This document shows, piece by piece, positions 48,003-61,050 of a stretch of 64,000 nucleotides of DNA (within the stretch, counting starts at the first letter, position 1; every line of letters starts with the position of its first letter). Both the position numbers and the translations under genes were made by a program. The stretch covers positions 21,073,639-21,137,638 of the forward strand of contig NC_069135.1 in NCBI RefSeq assembly GCF_026914265.1. Direction: 5' to 3'. Below the pieces are notes generated by a model that ran no database searches, was not told the origin of the DNA, and saw only the letters and a program-made list of their open reading frames with translations. The stretch comes from Mya arenaria (lineage: Eukaryota; Mollusca; Bivalvia; Myida; Myidae).

Positions 48003-50498
48003 AAACGCAGCGCTGGGCACTCGATGTGGGCATAAGATCGGATAGGTTTAAGACAGTCGAAATGATTCAAAGATGCTCACTACAAATCGGATGGGCTCAA
48101 AATAAATAATGTTTCATACGTACTAGCTGTACATAACAATACATCTTTTTGATCCGACATTGAAGAAAACACCCAACCCGATATTGGCAAGTCTTAACAT
48201 TCAATAAATTATTTAAATAAGTGAAAACAACACACGAATATAACGAAATAACCAAGGCTATGTTCACATATTGTATATGTCTGTAAAATAAATCCCCAGT
48301 GTACCTGTAGAAGCGTCAGCTAATGTTCATTGTTCTTCTCAACGGGAAAACGGGCGAGTTTAATTATTTCCTGCAGCTTTAACTTTGGCTCTGCTACATA
48401 GGCGCATTTGAAATAAACAATGAATCAAAATAATTAACACGTCTTTAAACCATATTTGCCACTATCAATTGTTCCAAGTTTAGTACCCTTTTGGAGGTTA
48501 AATGTGGTACTTGTACCTGTACATGACTTTCCTAAAACAATTTTTACTTAAGGTTATAATTCAAGAATGAGGTTGTTCTAGATAGTTTGGAGCAAAACCA
48601 TGTTATATTTAGCAACACACTGACAAAAGTTTAGAAAAAAATACGACAATTAAAGTATGTCTTATTATTGCATTACCAAGTGAGTGACAAGAGGCTGGAA
48701 AAACAAACCAAGTAGAGGACCAGGGACTTTGATCAGCAGCATGATCTTAGAAGTGGGCCATTATTGCAAGGGTGGACGGTCGGCGGAGAAGAGGCTTAAG
48801 GAGCTGCATGTAAATGCATACTTATGTTCTTTAACAATGTTCAGAATACAACCTTCATCTTCAACCAATGTAATTGCAGATAAGCGAGCATTTATTACAA
48901 GGCTTAATCATTATGAGTTTAACCTGACTTTCAAGCAAACTCTTATCATGTATTTAGAATATGCTAGAAAGGATATAAAAATGACATTTTATTGTAGGTT
49001 TCAGAAAAGCGCGCCAAACTGTATGCGAAAAGAACATCGTTGAAAATTATGTCCCAGCCCTGTGCGTGCTGATGTTTGATCTGGATGTGAGAATGGGCTT
49101 AAATTTCAAAACAATGAAATTTTTATTTCACTGATAAATCTCTATAAACCACCGGAAAGCATATATTTAATGTTTTACTTCGTATGCTTTGAAACATATT
49201 TTGTTGCTGCATAACTCTGTAACCTATTGTTGGTCACTGAACCTGACTGACCGAACAAATTATAGCTATAATTAATAAGCGTTAACTTTTTAACATTTGA
49301 ACAATGCTTTATTCCCCTTAGAGGCCCGAAACAAAATTGTCATGTCAAAAGTATCAATGAAAGAGAACTAAACAAGTGACACCACAGAACTTCCCACATC
49401 TTGATTATTTTAAACCCGCCCGACTGATTAAATTAAAGTTGTTTCGCACCATGATTGGCACCTCATTAAAGAATCTATTTATTAGATCAGAATACTGGTA
49501 TTAGTTTAATATTTTTTCATATATATGTAAACTAATTCAGTCATTCTTCAACCCATTACAGTTTTTCAATATAAATACAATATAGGGTATGAAATGATTA
49601 TAGGTAGGGTACGAAATGACTATGCAAAGGGTACGAAATGACCAAATATCGGAGGTACAAAATGGTTACGAAATGACTCGATTTAAAGCACACAATCTTT
49701 TTGAATCTGTACATGATACACATCAAGTATTGATAGTCCAAATAATTGTACGTTGACGGATTTTTGATATGGCAAATCCTAGTTCTGGCTTCCATAACTT
49801 TAATGTTGATATTTATTTTTTTGATGTATACAACACATTAAACATCCAAAAAGGTAATATATAACGTGTTCGCCGAAGTTCTTTAGCTAGGCAAATCCGT
49901 ATAACACGTCTATTATTTTAGACTACAAGTATTGACTGTTCGACAGGTGTGACCAACCAAATTTTCCTAAGGGTATAAAATGATTTGTATACGATGTCAC
50001 AAGAACCAGTTCATTATATTTATTTTGTGTGTGTGTGTGTGTGTGTGGCCTGGGGGGGGGGGGGGGGAGTTGAGCAGGCACACCGAACTCGAATGAAATT
50101 GGACTTTCAATATAACCATAACTTTAAAGGTCACTGCCAATAGAAACCAAACGTTAACTCAATTCCAAAGGTGGATCAGCGAATTATGAACTCATATATT
50201 GAAGCAAGCGAAGCATCTCACTGCACTTTAAAAAGTGCAGGAAAACGTTCCCCACCCACCACAACTTTAGTATATCCGTTCATTAGCTCATCATTTCCAC
50301 TGTTCAAGGTCATTGCATGAGTTTATTTCATGCTCCTTGTGTTTTCTGATCACTTCAGCTTTGCAGCCGATCATATAAGATCAAATTGTGTAGGTTAAAA
50401 GAGAGAAAAAAGAAGAAAATAGTCAGCATCGACAGAGAGCGTGTGGAGAGAAACAGAAGAGTGCGTTCGATTTTTTCTCTCAATAAAATCGATTAAAC
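48003..50498. other. Intergenic sequence upstream of DIABLO
   Basis: No supported exon. A 119-codon frame at 48684-49043 has no recognisable domain and lacks convincing splice partners. A (GT)n run at 50030-50047 and a G16 run at 50052-50067 are present. The last ~90 bases, with purine-rich AGAGAAAC sequence, probably form the DIABLO 5' UTR. Confidence 0.4.
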
Positions 50499-53400
50499 AT
50501 GGCGGCCCGGACAGCATTTTGCCAATTGCGTACAAAGTTCAATATATCTCGACGTTTTACGTCATTCAGTATAAGTAGAGTCCCAAGAACTAAAGTTTGT
50601 TTAGGACTAATCTCTCCTGCAATTTTTCTCAAGCTGTCATGTGACACAAAGATAGATCTTGAGGTAATTGTGACAACTTGCATAGTATTTCGGATATTAT
50701 ATTGTCTGGGACTATGTGACAGCTAAGCATACGGGATATTGTTGATGATGCATGAATCTGTTTTAAAAGCAATATTATATGAGTGTATGCTCATGCTTTT
50801 CAACACGACAACCACGTCACTGTAAAAGCTGACACTATAATTGTTTGAAAAATTATTGTTGTATGTATATATAAACAGTTTTTTTTTATTTAAACAGGTT
50901 TTTTTTTTATTGTTTAAGGATTCAGATACTGTTTACGTGTCATTGTTTATTGTTAAGGAACCTGACCCAAGGACCCTTTCAAGGGAATTCCTTATCAAGT
51001 CCTCCAGTCTTCTTGCAGCAGAAAATGCTATGGGTGTCTTATCTCAGACAACATTAGCACTTCAACAGGCAGAAAAAGAATATCAAGAGGTACTATTCTA
51101 CGATTTTAGCTAATAATTCATTTCACATATGCTTTTAGTTTTAATGGATGTTGACAGTTCAGCCCTTTCAAACAGGAATTTATATGTGTTGTTCAATATG
51201 ATGTCTTATTTACTTTTACATGTTTGCATACATGTACATGCATTTATAAATTCCCTATTGGATGTGTAGTTACTGCCTTTATTAATAAATTTATCTTATG
51301 CCTAAAGATATGGACTTAAGTCAATGTACATGTGCATGTGTTTTTATACCCTTAAGCGGAAAATGTACAATTATACAGTTTATTATCAATTTATTTCACT
51401 ATTTATAAAGATAAAAAAACACCACTTACATGTAGGGTTATTATATATTTAGATCTCCTAAAAAACTTTTTATGTTTTTGTTTTTTTTATATTTTGGTAG
51501 GCTATTGAAGCTGTGATCTTCATGATGGAACTCAAGCTACAGGTGCTGGGAGATCCAACAGAGGAGGCTAGGCTTTGGGACCTCATACTGCAGGGAAGGG
51601 ACTTGGTCAAACGGAAAAGGAGGAAAAGAGACGTAGGTGTTCATTTAATATGGTCAATAATTTCTTCGAAAAATATATGTGTTTTTCTTGAACAATAGTC
51701 TTTAATCAGTATCATGAGCACAATCAATTACTGTTATCAGTGTTTCTGAATTCTAAGTAAAGAATGAGTTCTAAAGAAATTATGATGTACAAGAAACTAT
51801 TTTTAAACATACCAAGTTAAAAACGGTGGAATAATGAAATTTATAGGCCCCCAAAATTCTGAAGGTCATTGCAGTTTTCTACTGTACAATGCCAGACAAT
51901 GTACTGTATACATCTGCAGGGGAGTGTTCCATCAAAAACCCTATGAGAGATACTACTGTTGAAAATCTCTCCTACATGTATGCACAACATTTCTCCAATG
52001 ATTTTTGATGATACAGCCCCATCGAGGCCTGTAGCATTAGACTTTCTATTGTCACAAGACTGGCAAGATGTTCTAATAAGCTTAGTGCTGTCCATTGTCA
52101 TATTCCCACGCCTGACACATTCTGTTACTCTGCATTCGTCAATGGGATCTCTGGCAATGTGATTGTGTCAGGCTTGTGCATTTCAGCAGATATTGTGTAT
52201 TGAATTTACTCCTACAATGACTTACCCGTACATAAATTTCACAGGACCTGTACCAAGTACAGAGATGTGCAGAAAGATTTGTGGAATCAGCTGCTGAACT
52301 AACATACATGACAGGTACATGAACAGTCTCATCTACTAATGCTCTTATTTATTGCTGAAGAAGTTTTGTGACTCTAAATAAATATTTATATTCTTATTCT
52401 CAATATTTATTATATTCTTATACATTTGAATTTGTACAATAGTTGAACATTTACATATATATTTAGAGACTTCACATTTCATAAAATCCCTGAATATATA
52501 CTTTTCAGTGTCATTATTTTAATCACGTATAATCTGGGTACTGTAATACATGAAGATATTCTATGCTTGTTTTTATAAACTGAAAGCAGGGGCGTAGTTA
52601 GACCAGCTTGGCATTCAGGCATGGTTTGCTAGGGTGCTTGGGGGCATGCTCTCTAGCTTTTTAGCTCCACTGGCCGAAGGCCATGGAGCTTATGTCGTCA
52701 CAGATTGTCCGTCGTGAGTGCGTGCGTGCGTGCGTGCGTGCGTAAACTTTTACTTTAAACGACATCTCCTCTGAAACTGATAAGCAGATTTTGACAAAAC
52801 TTCACAGGAATGTTCCTTTGGTGGTCCTTTACCAAAATTGCTCAAATGGTTCCGGTCCATTGCACAATATGGCCGCCAGAGCTAAAAATAGCAAAATCTT
52901 TAAACGACATCTCCTCTGAAACGGTTCGGCAGATTTTGATGAAACTTGACAGTAATGTTCCTTGGGTGGTCCTTTATTAAAATTGCTCAAATGGTTCTGG
53001 TCCATTGCACAATATGGCCGCCACAGCTAAAAATAGCAAAATCTTTAAACGACATCTCCTCTGAAACGGATAGGCAGATTTTGATGAAACTTGACAGAAT
53101 TGTTCCTTGGGTGGTCCTAAACCAAAATTGCTCAAATGGTTCCGGTCCGCTGCACAACATGGCTGCCAGGGCAAAAAATAGAAAAACCTTTAAAGAACAT
53201 CTTCTCAGAAACCGATGATCAGATTTTGATGAAACTTAACAGAAATGTTCCTTGGATGGTCCTTTACCAAAATTGCTCAAATGGTTCCGGTCCATTGCAC
53301 AATATGGCCGCCAGAGCTAAAAATAGCAAAATCTTTAAACGACATCTCCTCTGAAACGGTTCGGTAGATTTTGATGAAACTTGACAGTAATGTTCCTTGG

Positions 53401-54863
53401 GTGGTCCTTTATTAAAATTGCTCAAATGGTTCTGGTCCATTGCACAATATGGCCGCCACAGCTAAAAATAGCAAAATCTTTAAACGACATCTCCTCTGAA
53501 ACGGATAGGCAGATTTTGATGAAACTTGACAGAATTGTTCCATGGGTGGTCTTTAACCAAAATTGCTCAAATGGTTCCAGTCCGCTGCACAACATGGCTG
53601 CCAGGGCAAAAAAATAGAAAAACCTTAAAAGAACATCTTCTCAGAAACCGATGATCAGATTTTGATGAAACTTAACAGAAATGTTCCTTGGATGGTCATT
53701 AACCAAAATTTGTTAAATGGTTCCAGTCCACTGCACACCATGGCTGCCAGAGCTAAAAAATAAAAAAAACTTTATACGACTTGTCGTCGAAACCGATGAC
53801 CTTTGACAGAAATGTTTGTTTGGTGCTCCTTTACTCAAATTGCCCAAATCATTTCGGTCCACTGCACAACATGGCAGCCAGAGCTATTAAAGTAAAACAA
53901 AAATTTAAATAACTTCTCCTCAAAAATTGATGATTGTATTTCTATGAAACTTGACGAAAATGTTTGTTAGGTGGTCTTTGCTTGAACCTTTTGGCCAGTG
54001 GAGCACAGGCACTGATGTGCCTCTTGTTTTTAATGCATGATGCAGTAAGGACAAGTCTATTGGAATAGGCATCAACACGCACACACTCAAATAAAACAAT
54101 GTTATAAAAAAGGTCTGGCTTATATTTTTACATGAATCATAAAATTATATCCCCTACCCCTTCTGATTTAAATGCATTTTAGGGCTTTTTCAAAATACCA
54201 TTCTTAAGAAACCAGGCCTGTGTATTTATATCTATAGTGCCCACATGGAGCTATATGTTTATCAGCAAAAATGTTTTGATGTATAACAGTGGAGAAAGTA
54301 CAGTAGAAAGGCAATACATTTATAATTTGAATGTATATTTTTTATTCTAAAATGTCCTTACAACTAAATATACTTTAACTTAACTATTGAATTGTGTTGT
54401 AGGTTCAGAAATCGTAGCAAGCAGTGCATCAGAAAGGTTGAACAAAGCAAACATAATTCTGAGAGAGGTGAAGATCAAAACGGAGAAAGCTGAAGAAAGA
54501 TTAGTAGAAGCAGAGGTGAAAACTATAGAAGTTGAAGGGAAGTTTGCTGAGGAGAATAAAGAACGATTAGATGAGGAAATGAATAGACTTATAGCTGAAG
54601 GTGCTGTTGTTGTGGAGACAGATGGTGAAAAGGGGATTGAAGGTAGTGAAGAAGGATCAGACATTGATACTGATAAAGACACTGCTAATGTGAAACAAGG
54701 TCCTGATCCAGAGTCAGTCAAAAGAATGGAAAGGGTAACTGTTGATAGATTAAGTGAAACTCTCAATAGGAGAGGTCAAGGAAAAGAGAAGTTTGAATAT
54801 GTTGAACTATTTGATAAATGGGATGAAGGAGACAATACAGATAATATTGCGAGTGATATTTGA
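50499..54863 (+). CDS. DIABLO: DIABLO/Smac homologue, mitochondrial IAP-binding protein
   Basis: Five exons: 50499-50663, 50919-51089 (an alternative in-frame acceptor gives 50898), 51501-51632, 52245-52314 and 54403-54863; about 332 residues. The start has an AAACATGG context. Residues 1-40 are basic, lack acidic residues and contain a hydrophobic CLGLISP stretch, fitting mitochondrial import. Family evidence is VLSQTTLALQQAEKEYQEAI, which matches the FLSQTTYAL..A..EYTKA region of animal DIABLO, followed by the LWDLILQGRDLV counterpart of the W.VIIGAR segment and a helical Glu/Lys-rich repeat (NKANIILREVKIKTEKAEERL). Animal DIABLO leaves mitochondria in apoptosis and binds IAPs through a four-residue N-terminus. 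Here A-I-F-L (41-44) is the positional candidate but is not canonical. About 90 extra residues form an acidic C-terminal tail. Intron 4 holds a mobile element. Confidence 0.85.
52658..54031 (+). mobile_element. Hairpin-headed element with a 145-bp tandem core, in DIABLO intron 4
   Basis: It begins TTTTTAGCTCCACTGGCCGA. CTCCACTGGCC pairs with GGCCATGGAG around a GAA loop. A GTGC microsatellite (52718-52742) follows. It ends GGCCAGTGGAGCACAGGC and GTGCCTCTTGTTTT, so the head motif is also inverted near the tail. The core is seven or so 145-bp units, marked by AAATGGTTCCGGTCC at 52843, 52988, 53134, 53279, 53424, 53569 and 53714. Units 1-3 are repeated as units 4-6 (a ~436-bp higher-order repeat). 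Confidence 0.78.
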
Positions 54864-55752
54864 GTTGTCATCTGTTGTGTGATAAATATTAATGAAGATG
54901 TGTCACCAGTGTACTAGACTAATTTCACACAATTACAGTTGAACACTGCTATTCCGAACACCTTTTATCCAAAATTATCGCTATTTCGAAATTATTTTTC
55001 GATCCTGATTTTACTCCTTCTTTGTTTAACTAAATTTAGTCTGTAATCCGAAATCTTTACACAATCTTAGTTTAATTATCCTTTAAAAAAAATATCATGT
55101 TTGAATAATAACTTTATACATGTATAAGCTGATGTGAATGTATTTAAAACAATCATACATTATGTTTAGTCTTACACTCTTAATGGCTCGGATGTTGCAT
55201 TCTTTAAATGATACTTGGAAAGCCAATAAACTTAGCTACATGACTGTATCATGGAGCAAAGATATTCAATCTCAGTTGATTCATTACTTAGGCTATACAA
55301 TATGGGGCCATCTTATCAACATGCAATTGACAAAATATTGTAAGGTAAAGAACTTTTATATTATCTCAATGTTACAAATTAAAATGAATTTCAAAATTGC
55401 AAATTCATATAAACTGTGTTTGAACTGAGGAATTAAGCTTTTATTTTGTGAAGATATTGTTGCAAATCAAAATTATTAATTAAAAGCGATTGTGCTATAT
55501 ATTTGTTGATACATGTAGATGGGGCTATTATGTATTATATAAGATTATAAATTTTCATCAAATAACTATACTCAAAAGGCATTATGAGCTGAAACTTCTT
55601 AAGAAGAGCTGATGCATTATTCAGACCCAGTGAAATTTTATTCAGACTGTATGTACTTAATACATGTGTTTATAACTGGTGAAAGTACACCATACTTCCA
55701 CATTTCCAGTGAGATCCTTTTGTTGTTTTTGAAATGACCATAGAGTAAAAGA
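54864..55752 (+). other. DIABLO 3' UTR and following sequence
   Basis: A candidate AATAAA lies at 55225-55230, about 365 bases after the stop. A 96-codon frame at 55138 has no recognisable domain. Nothing else is supported before the satellite. Confidence 0.4.
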
Positions 55753-58700
55753 GACAGTCTGACATACAATAGGACTGTGAGAATAATCTTAGTCTGACAT
55801 ACAAGGCGGTCTGTGAGATTTATCCTAGTATGACATACAGGGGGTGTGTGAGATTAATCCAAGTATGACATACAGGGGGTGTGTGAGATTAATCCAAGTA
55901 TGACATACAGGGTGTGTGTGTGGGATTAATCCAAGTATGACATACAGGGTGTGTGTGAGATTAATCCAAGTATGACATACAGGGGGTGTGTGAGATTTAT
56001 CTTAGTCTGACATACAAGGGGTGTGTGAGATTAATCCTAGTCTGACATATGAGGCGGTCTGTGAGATTTATCCTAGTCTGACATACAAGGGGGTCTGTGA
56101 GAAAAATGCTAGTCTGGCATACAAGGCGGTCTGTGAGATTTATCCTAGTCTGACATACAAGGGGGTCTGTGAGAAAAATGCTAGTCTGGCATACAAGGCG
56201 GTCTGTGAGATTTATCCTAGTATGACATACAGGGGGTCTGTGAGATTAATCCAAGTATGACATACAGGGGGTGTGTGAGATTTATCTTATTCTGACATAC
56301 AGGGGACCTAGGATAATTATCCTAGTCTGGCATACAGGGGATCTAGGAGAATTATCTTAGTCTGATATACAGGGGATCTAGGAGAATAATCCTAGTCTGA
56401 CATACAGGGGGTCTAGGAGAATTATCCTAGTCTGACATACATAGGGTCTGGGAGAATTATCATTGTCTGACATACAGGGGATCTAGGAGAATTATCCTAG
56501 TCTGACATACACAGGGTCTGGGAGAATTATCATTGTCTGACATACAGGGGGTCTGTGAGATTTATCCTAGTCTGACAAACAAGGGGGTCTGGGAGAATTA
56601 TCTAAGTCTGGCATACAGGGGGTCTGGGAGACTTATCTTAGTATGACATACAGGGGGTCTGTGAGAATTATCCTAGTCTGACAAACAAGGAGGGTCTGGG
56701 AGAATTATCTAAGTCTGGCATACAGGGGGTCTGGGAAAATTATCTTAGTCTGATATACAGGGGATCTAGGAGAATTATCCTAGTCTGACATACACAGGGT
56801 CTGGGAGAATTATCATTGTCTGACATACAAGGGGGTCTGTGAGATATATCCTAGTCTAACATTTAGGGGTCTGTAAGATTAACTGAGACTGACATACGGG
56901 GGTCTGGGATAATTATCCTAGTCTGGCATACAGGGGTCTGTGAGATTTATCATAGCCTGACATACATAGAGTATTATTATTACCTACAAGGGTTTGGGGG
57001 GAATTTACCTAGTCTGACATACAAGGGTCTGGGAGAATTATTTTAGTCTGACAAACAAGGGGCCTGGGAGAATAATCCCAGTCTGACATACAAGGGTTCT
57101 GGGAGAATTATCCTAGTTAGACGTACAAGGGTTCTGGGAGATTTATCATAGTCTGACATACAAGGGTTCTGGGAGATTTATCATAGTCTGACATACAAGG
57201 GTTCTGGGAGATTTATCATAGTCTGACATACAAGGGTTCTGGGAGATTTATCATAGTCAGACATACAAGGGGTCTGGGAGAATTATCCCAGTCTGGCATT
57301 CAATGTAGTCATGGAGAATAATCCTAGTTTACATACAAGGGGTCTGGGAGAATTATCCTAGTCTGACATTCAAGGTAGTCATGGAGAATAATCCTAGTTT
57401 ACATACAAGGGGTCTGGGAGAATTATCCTAGTCTGACATTCAAGGTAGTCATGGAGAATAATCCTAGTTTACATACAAGGGGTCTGGAAGAATTATCCTA
57501 GTCTGGCATTCAAGGTAGTCATGGAGAATAATCCTAGTTTACATACAAGGGGTCTGGGAGAATTATCCTAGTCTGGCATTCAATGTAGTCATGGAGAATA
57601 ATCCTAGTTTACATACAAGGGGTCTGGGAGAATTATCCTAGTCTGACATTCAAGGTAGTCATGGAGAATAATCCTAGTTTACATACAAGGGGTCTGGAAG
57701 AATTATCCTAGTCTGAAATTCAAGGTAGTCATGGAAAATAATCCTAGTTTACATACAAGGGGTCTGGGAGAATTATCCTAGTCTGACATTCAAGGTAGTC
57801 ATGGAGAATAATCCTAGTTTACATACAAGGGGTCTGGGAGAATTATCCTAGTCTGGCATTCAAGGTAGTCATGGAAAATAATCCTAGTTTACATACAAGG
57901 GGTCTGGAAGAATTATCCTAGTCTGGCATTCAATGTAGTCATGGAGAATAATCCTAGTTTACATACAAGGGGTCTGGAAGAATTATCCTAGTCTGACATT
58001 CAAGGTAGTCATGGAAAATAATCCTAGTTTACATACAAGGGGTCTGGAAGAATTATCCTAGTCTGACATTCAAGGTAGTCATGGAAAATAATCCTAGTTT
58101 ACATACAAGGGGTCTGGGAGAATTATCCTAGTCTGGCATTCAAGGTAGTCATGGAGAATAATCCTAGTTTACATACAAGGGGTCTGGAAGAATTATCCTA
58201 GTCTGGCATTCAATGTAGTCATGGAGAATAATCCTAGTTTACATACAAGGGGTCTGGGAGAATTATCCTAGTCTGAAATTCAATGTAGTCATGGAGAATA
58301 ATCCTAGTTTACGTACAAGGGGTCTGGGAGAATTATCCTAGTCTGACATTCAATGTAGTCATGGAGAATAATCCTAGTTTACATACAAGGGGTCTGGGAG
58401 AATTATCCTAGTCTGACATTCAATGTAGTCATGGAGAATAATCCTAGTTTACATACAAGGGGTCTGGAAGAATTATCCTAGTCTGAAATTCAAGGTAGTC
58501 ATGGAAAATAATCCTAGTTTACATACAAGGGGTCTGGGAGAATTATCCTAGTCTGACATTCAAGGTAGTCATGGAAAATAATCCTAGTTTACATACAAGG
58601 GGTCTGGGAGAATTATCCTAGTCTGGCATTCAAGGTAGTCATGGAGAATAATCCTAGTTTACATACAAGGGGTCTGGAAGAATTATCCTAGTCTGGCATT

Positions 58701-58901
58701 CAATGTAGTCATGGAGAATAATCCTAGTTTACATACAAGGGGTCTGGGAGAATTATCCCAGTCTGGCATTCAATGTAGTCATGGAGAATAATCCTAGTTT
58801 ACGTACAAGGGGTCTGGGAGAATTATCCTAGTCTGACATTCAAGGTAGTCTTGGAGAATAATCCTAGTTTACATACAAGGGGTCTGGGATAATCATCCTA
58901 G
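55753..58901 (+). repeat. 3.1 kb satellite: 35-38-bp units, then a 70-bp dimer array
   Basis: The first part (to about 57270) has heterogeneous units of about 35-38 bp with the core TAGTCTGACATACAAGGGGT and CTGTGAGA or CTGGGAGAATTATCC. From about 57270 the array becomes a regular 70-bp dimer: one half ACATACAAGGGGTCTGGGAG, the other ACATTCAAGGTAGTCATGGA, each ending in AATNATCCTAGT. There are about 23 dimers. Unit variants (CAATGTAG/CAAGGTAG, CTGGAAG/CTGGGAG) recur in blocks. Confidence 0.95.
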
Positions 58902-59022
58902 TTCTTATTTCAAATAGACAATTTGGGTCCTCCATGTGACTTGTATAACGCATCAATAAATACTACAAGGGTAGACAACTTTCGTAGATATTATTGAAGT
59001 ACCAATATTTCCCAGTACTACT

Positions 59023-59118
59023 GGTGTAATGCGCATTCGGAACTCCTAGGCCATTTTATCGAAAACAACAAAGTTGTTTTTGAAAAAATGGCCGAGGAGC
59101 TCCGAATGGTGTAATGCG
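59023..59118. repeat. 75-bp hairpin flanked by 10-bp direct repeats
   Basis: CATTCGGAACTCCTAGGCCA (from 59034) pairs with TGGCCGAGGAGCTCCGAATG (ending 59108). AAAACAAC and GTTGTTTT close the stem around a 3-base loop. GTGTAATGCG occurs directly on each side (59024-59033 and 59109-59118), as expected of a target-site duplication of a tiny foldback element. Confidence 0.75.
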
Positions 59119-59796
59119 GTTACTCTTAATACCGAATAATACCGGATAATACCGAATAATACCGGATAATACCAAATAACTACCGAATAATACATTTATT
59201 TTGCAAATAAAACTTATATTAGTATAAATTTAGGTGAAATATATATAAATAGTTTAAATATTTAGTAAAAAACCCTGTTTTGAGCATATAGGCCTATTGT
59301 TCAAAATGTCTGTTTCATATATTTTTGAGTGTTCTCCCTTTAGATGTATAAGAGTGTTTCCATTTGTTCAGTCCATCAAGAAGTCTTTAGATTCAAAGTG
59401 TTTATTTTAAGTTGTGTATCAAGTTATATAAAATAATTGTGAAAGAAAAATAAAACATATTGAAGTCTTCGTTTGAACCTGCGAGCTCCAGTTCCCGAAG
59501 TGGATGTTCTAAAAATAAGCAATATTAAGCTACAGTCATTAAGAAGCTATGTTTTTTTTAAAAACATTTTCCTTGTTCAGGTCTCATGCCTACGGTGGAG
59601 TGGATATAATTAAACTACAGGTTGACTCAATATTGGCCTAGGCAAAGATGGCCAAACTCAAAGTGTATTGCATGGCGTTTTCAGGGGATGTATTCAAATT
59701 TTGCTATGAGGTATTCAATGGCTTTTTAAGGAATTCTGGAGAAGGTAGTACGTGGTATTCATAAACTGGTGCATACATGTACTTCGGACGGAACCT

Positions 59797-59920
59797 GGTC
59801 AAATAGCCCCCAAGTCTAATAGCCCCCATTTTGGTCAAATAGCAACCACTGCAAAAAAATGGTCAAAACGCCCCCAATTTGGTCAAAACGCCCCCATTTT
59901 GGTCAAATAGCCCCCACTTA
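59797..59920 (+). repeat. Short tandem repeat, GGTCAAATAGCCCCC motif
   Basis: Six diverged copies of a roughly 17-24-bp unit, GGTCAAAT(A)GCCCCCATTTT, some with AACGCCCCC. Confidence 0.75.
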
Positions 59921-60916
59921 TTTTTTTAATTAAAAAATATATTTGAAGGTAAGTTGTAATATTTTTAAGATATTTGAATGTAAGTTGTAATATTTTTAAG
60001 ATATCTGAATGTATATTTGAAGGTAAGGCCAAAAAAAAGTTCTTGTTTCTGGTCAGCGGACCGACCGTACTTTTTACTCCCTGGCCGTACTTTTTTTGCC
60101 CCAAAATCGATTTTCGTAGACCCGAGTCCCGGGAGAACGGTATTGAATACGAAAAAAATCATGCTATCCGACAAGGATATTTAAACAGGGCTTTCAATGG
60201 ACCCTACCTCTCGTGAGATATTGTCAGTGAACCGAAGTTCGCAAGTAAGTGTCACCTTTGACCCGAGAAAATTTCAGTGCAAGAGTCTAAGTCCTGAAAC
60301 TGAAGATCAATGGGGCCGCAAACCATGTGCTGAATGTTTGTTTATTCAATTATTTGACATCGGCCTGCTAAAAAGTTTTCCTCTACATATGTGCACACCG
60401 TCCCAAAAACAAAGAAACAGAAGCATAGTGACAGCTGCATAAGGATAATAAATTTTGGAACATGCCGATTTTTGCAAAAATGCATGGAAAACAGTTATAT
60501 AAGAATGCTGAGCAAAAAATAGATCGCAGACTTTTATATTTAAGTTCAAAAATTGATGTTTTAAGCATTTCGGTTTTAGCCATAAAATGTTAATTTTCGA
60601 ACGGAAAAATGAATATCTGCAACCTGATCTTTTGTCAGGAATATTTTAGCACTGGTTTGCAGATATTTTCGCAAAATTGCTCTTTCCATGACAATTTTTT
60701 TTTCAAAACGGTAAATCTGTGAGAGTGCAGCTTTAAGTTTGATGCTTAATCAATATTAAATGAATGAAAAAAAATAGAAAATATGCACACTATTTACAGC
60801 AACAAAATGGGTCGACCCAAAGTTTAAATGCCTTATAATGAGGGCGCTATAAATTAGCGGCGCATCAGGGGAGGTCACTGTGTTGGAGAATAATGAAAAT
60901 AGTGTAATGCAACCTT

Positions 60917-60941
60917 CCGGAAGTGGATGTAGCGTAGCAAC
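60917..60941 (+). promoter_or_regulatory. Candidate PIERCE1 promoter motifs (ETS and X-box-like)
   Basis: TTCCGGAAG (an ETS-type site) is followed by GTAGCGTAGCAAC at 60929-60941, ending about 110 bases before the start codon. The TAGCAAC half matches the RFX X-box half-site. RFX factors drive ciliary genes, which fits the downstream gene. The other half-site is weak. Confidence 0.35.
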
Positions 60942-61050
60942 GCGGCACAACAAGATTAGAGTTTTAATAAAGAAAAACAAAATAAACAGAGGTTTATTAT
61001 AGAAACATTCTTTCATTAACCAAGAACAACTATTCAAAAACTAAAACAAA

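Larger units (their letters stand above)
58902..61050. other. Intergenic sequence between the satellite and PIERCE1
   Basis: No exon supported. It contains a small hairpin (59023-59118), a (ACCGAATAAT)-type short repeat at 59131-59190, a GGTCAAATAGCCCCC repeat at 59797-59920 and, at 60023-60105, a TAAGGCCAAAAAAAAGTTC and CGACCGTACTTTTT stretch resembling the end of the 46648-48002 element family. Short reading frames at 60197-60442 are not supported as genes. Confidence 0.45.

Noticed and set aside
48684-49043. 119-codon frame
   Set aside because: No recognisable family, AT-rich composition like the surrounding intergenic DNA, and no clear exon boundaries.
54380-54766. Antisense Ser-rich frame
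   Set aside because: Shadow of the last DIABLO exon on the other strand.
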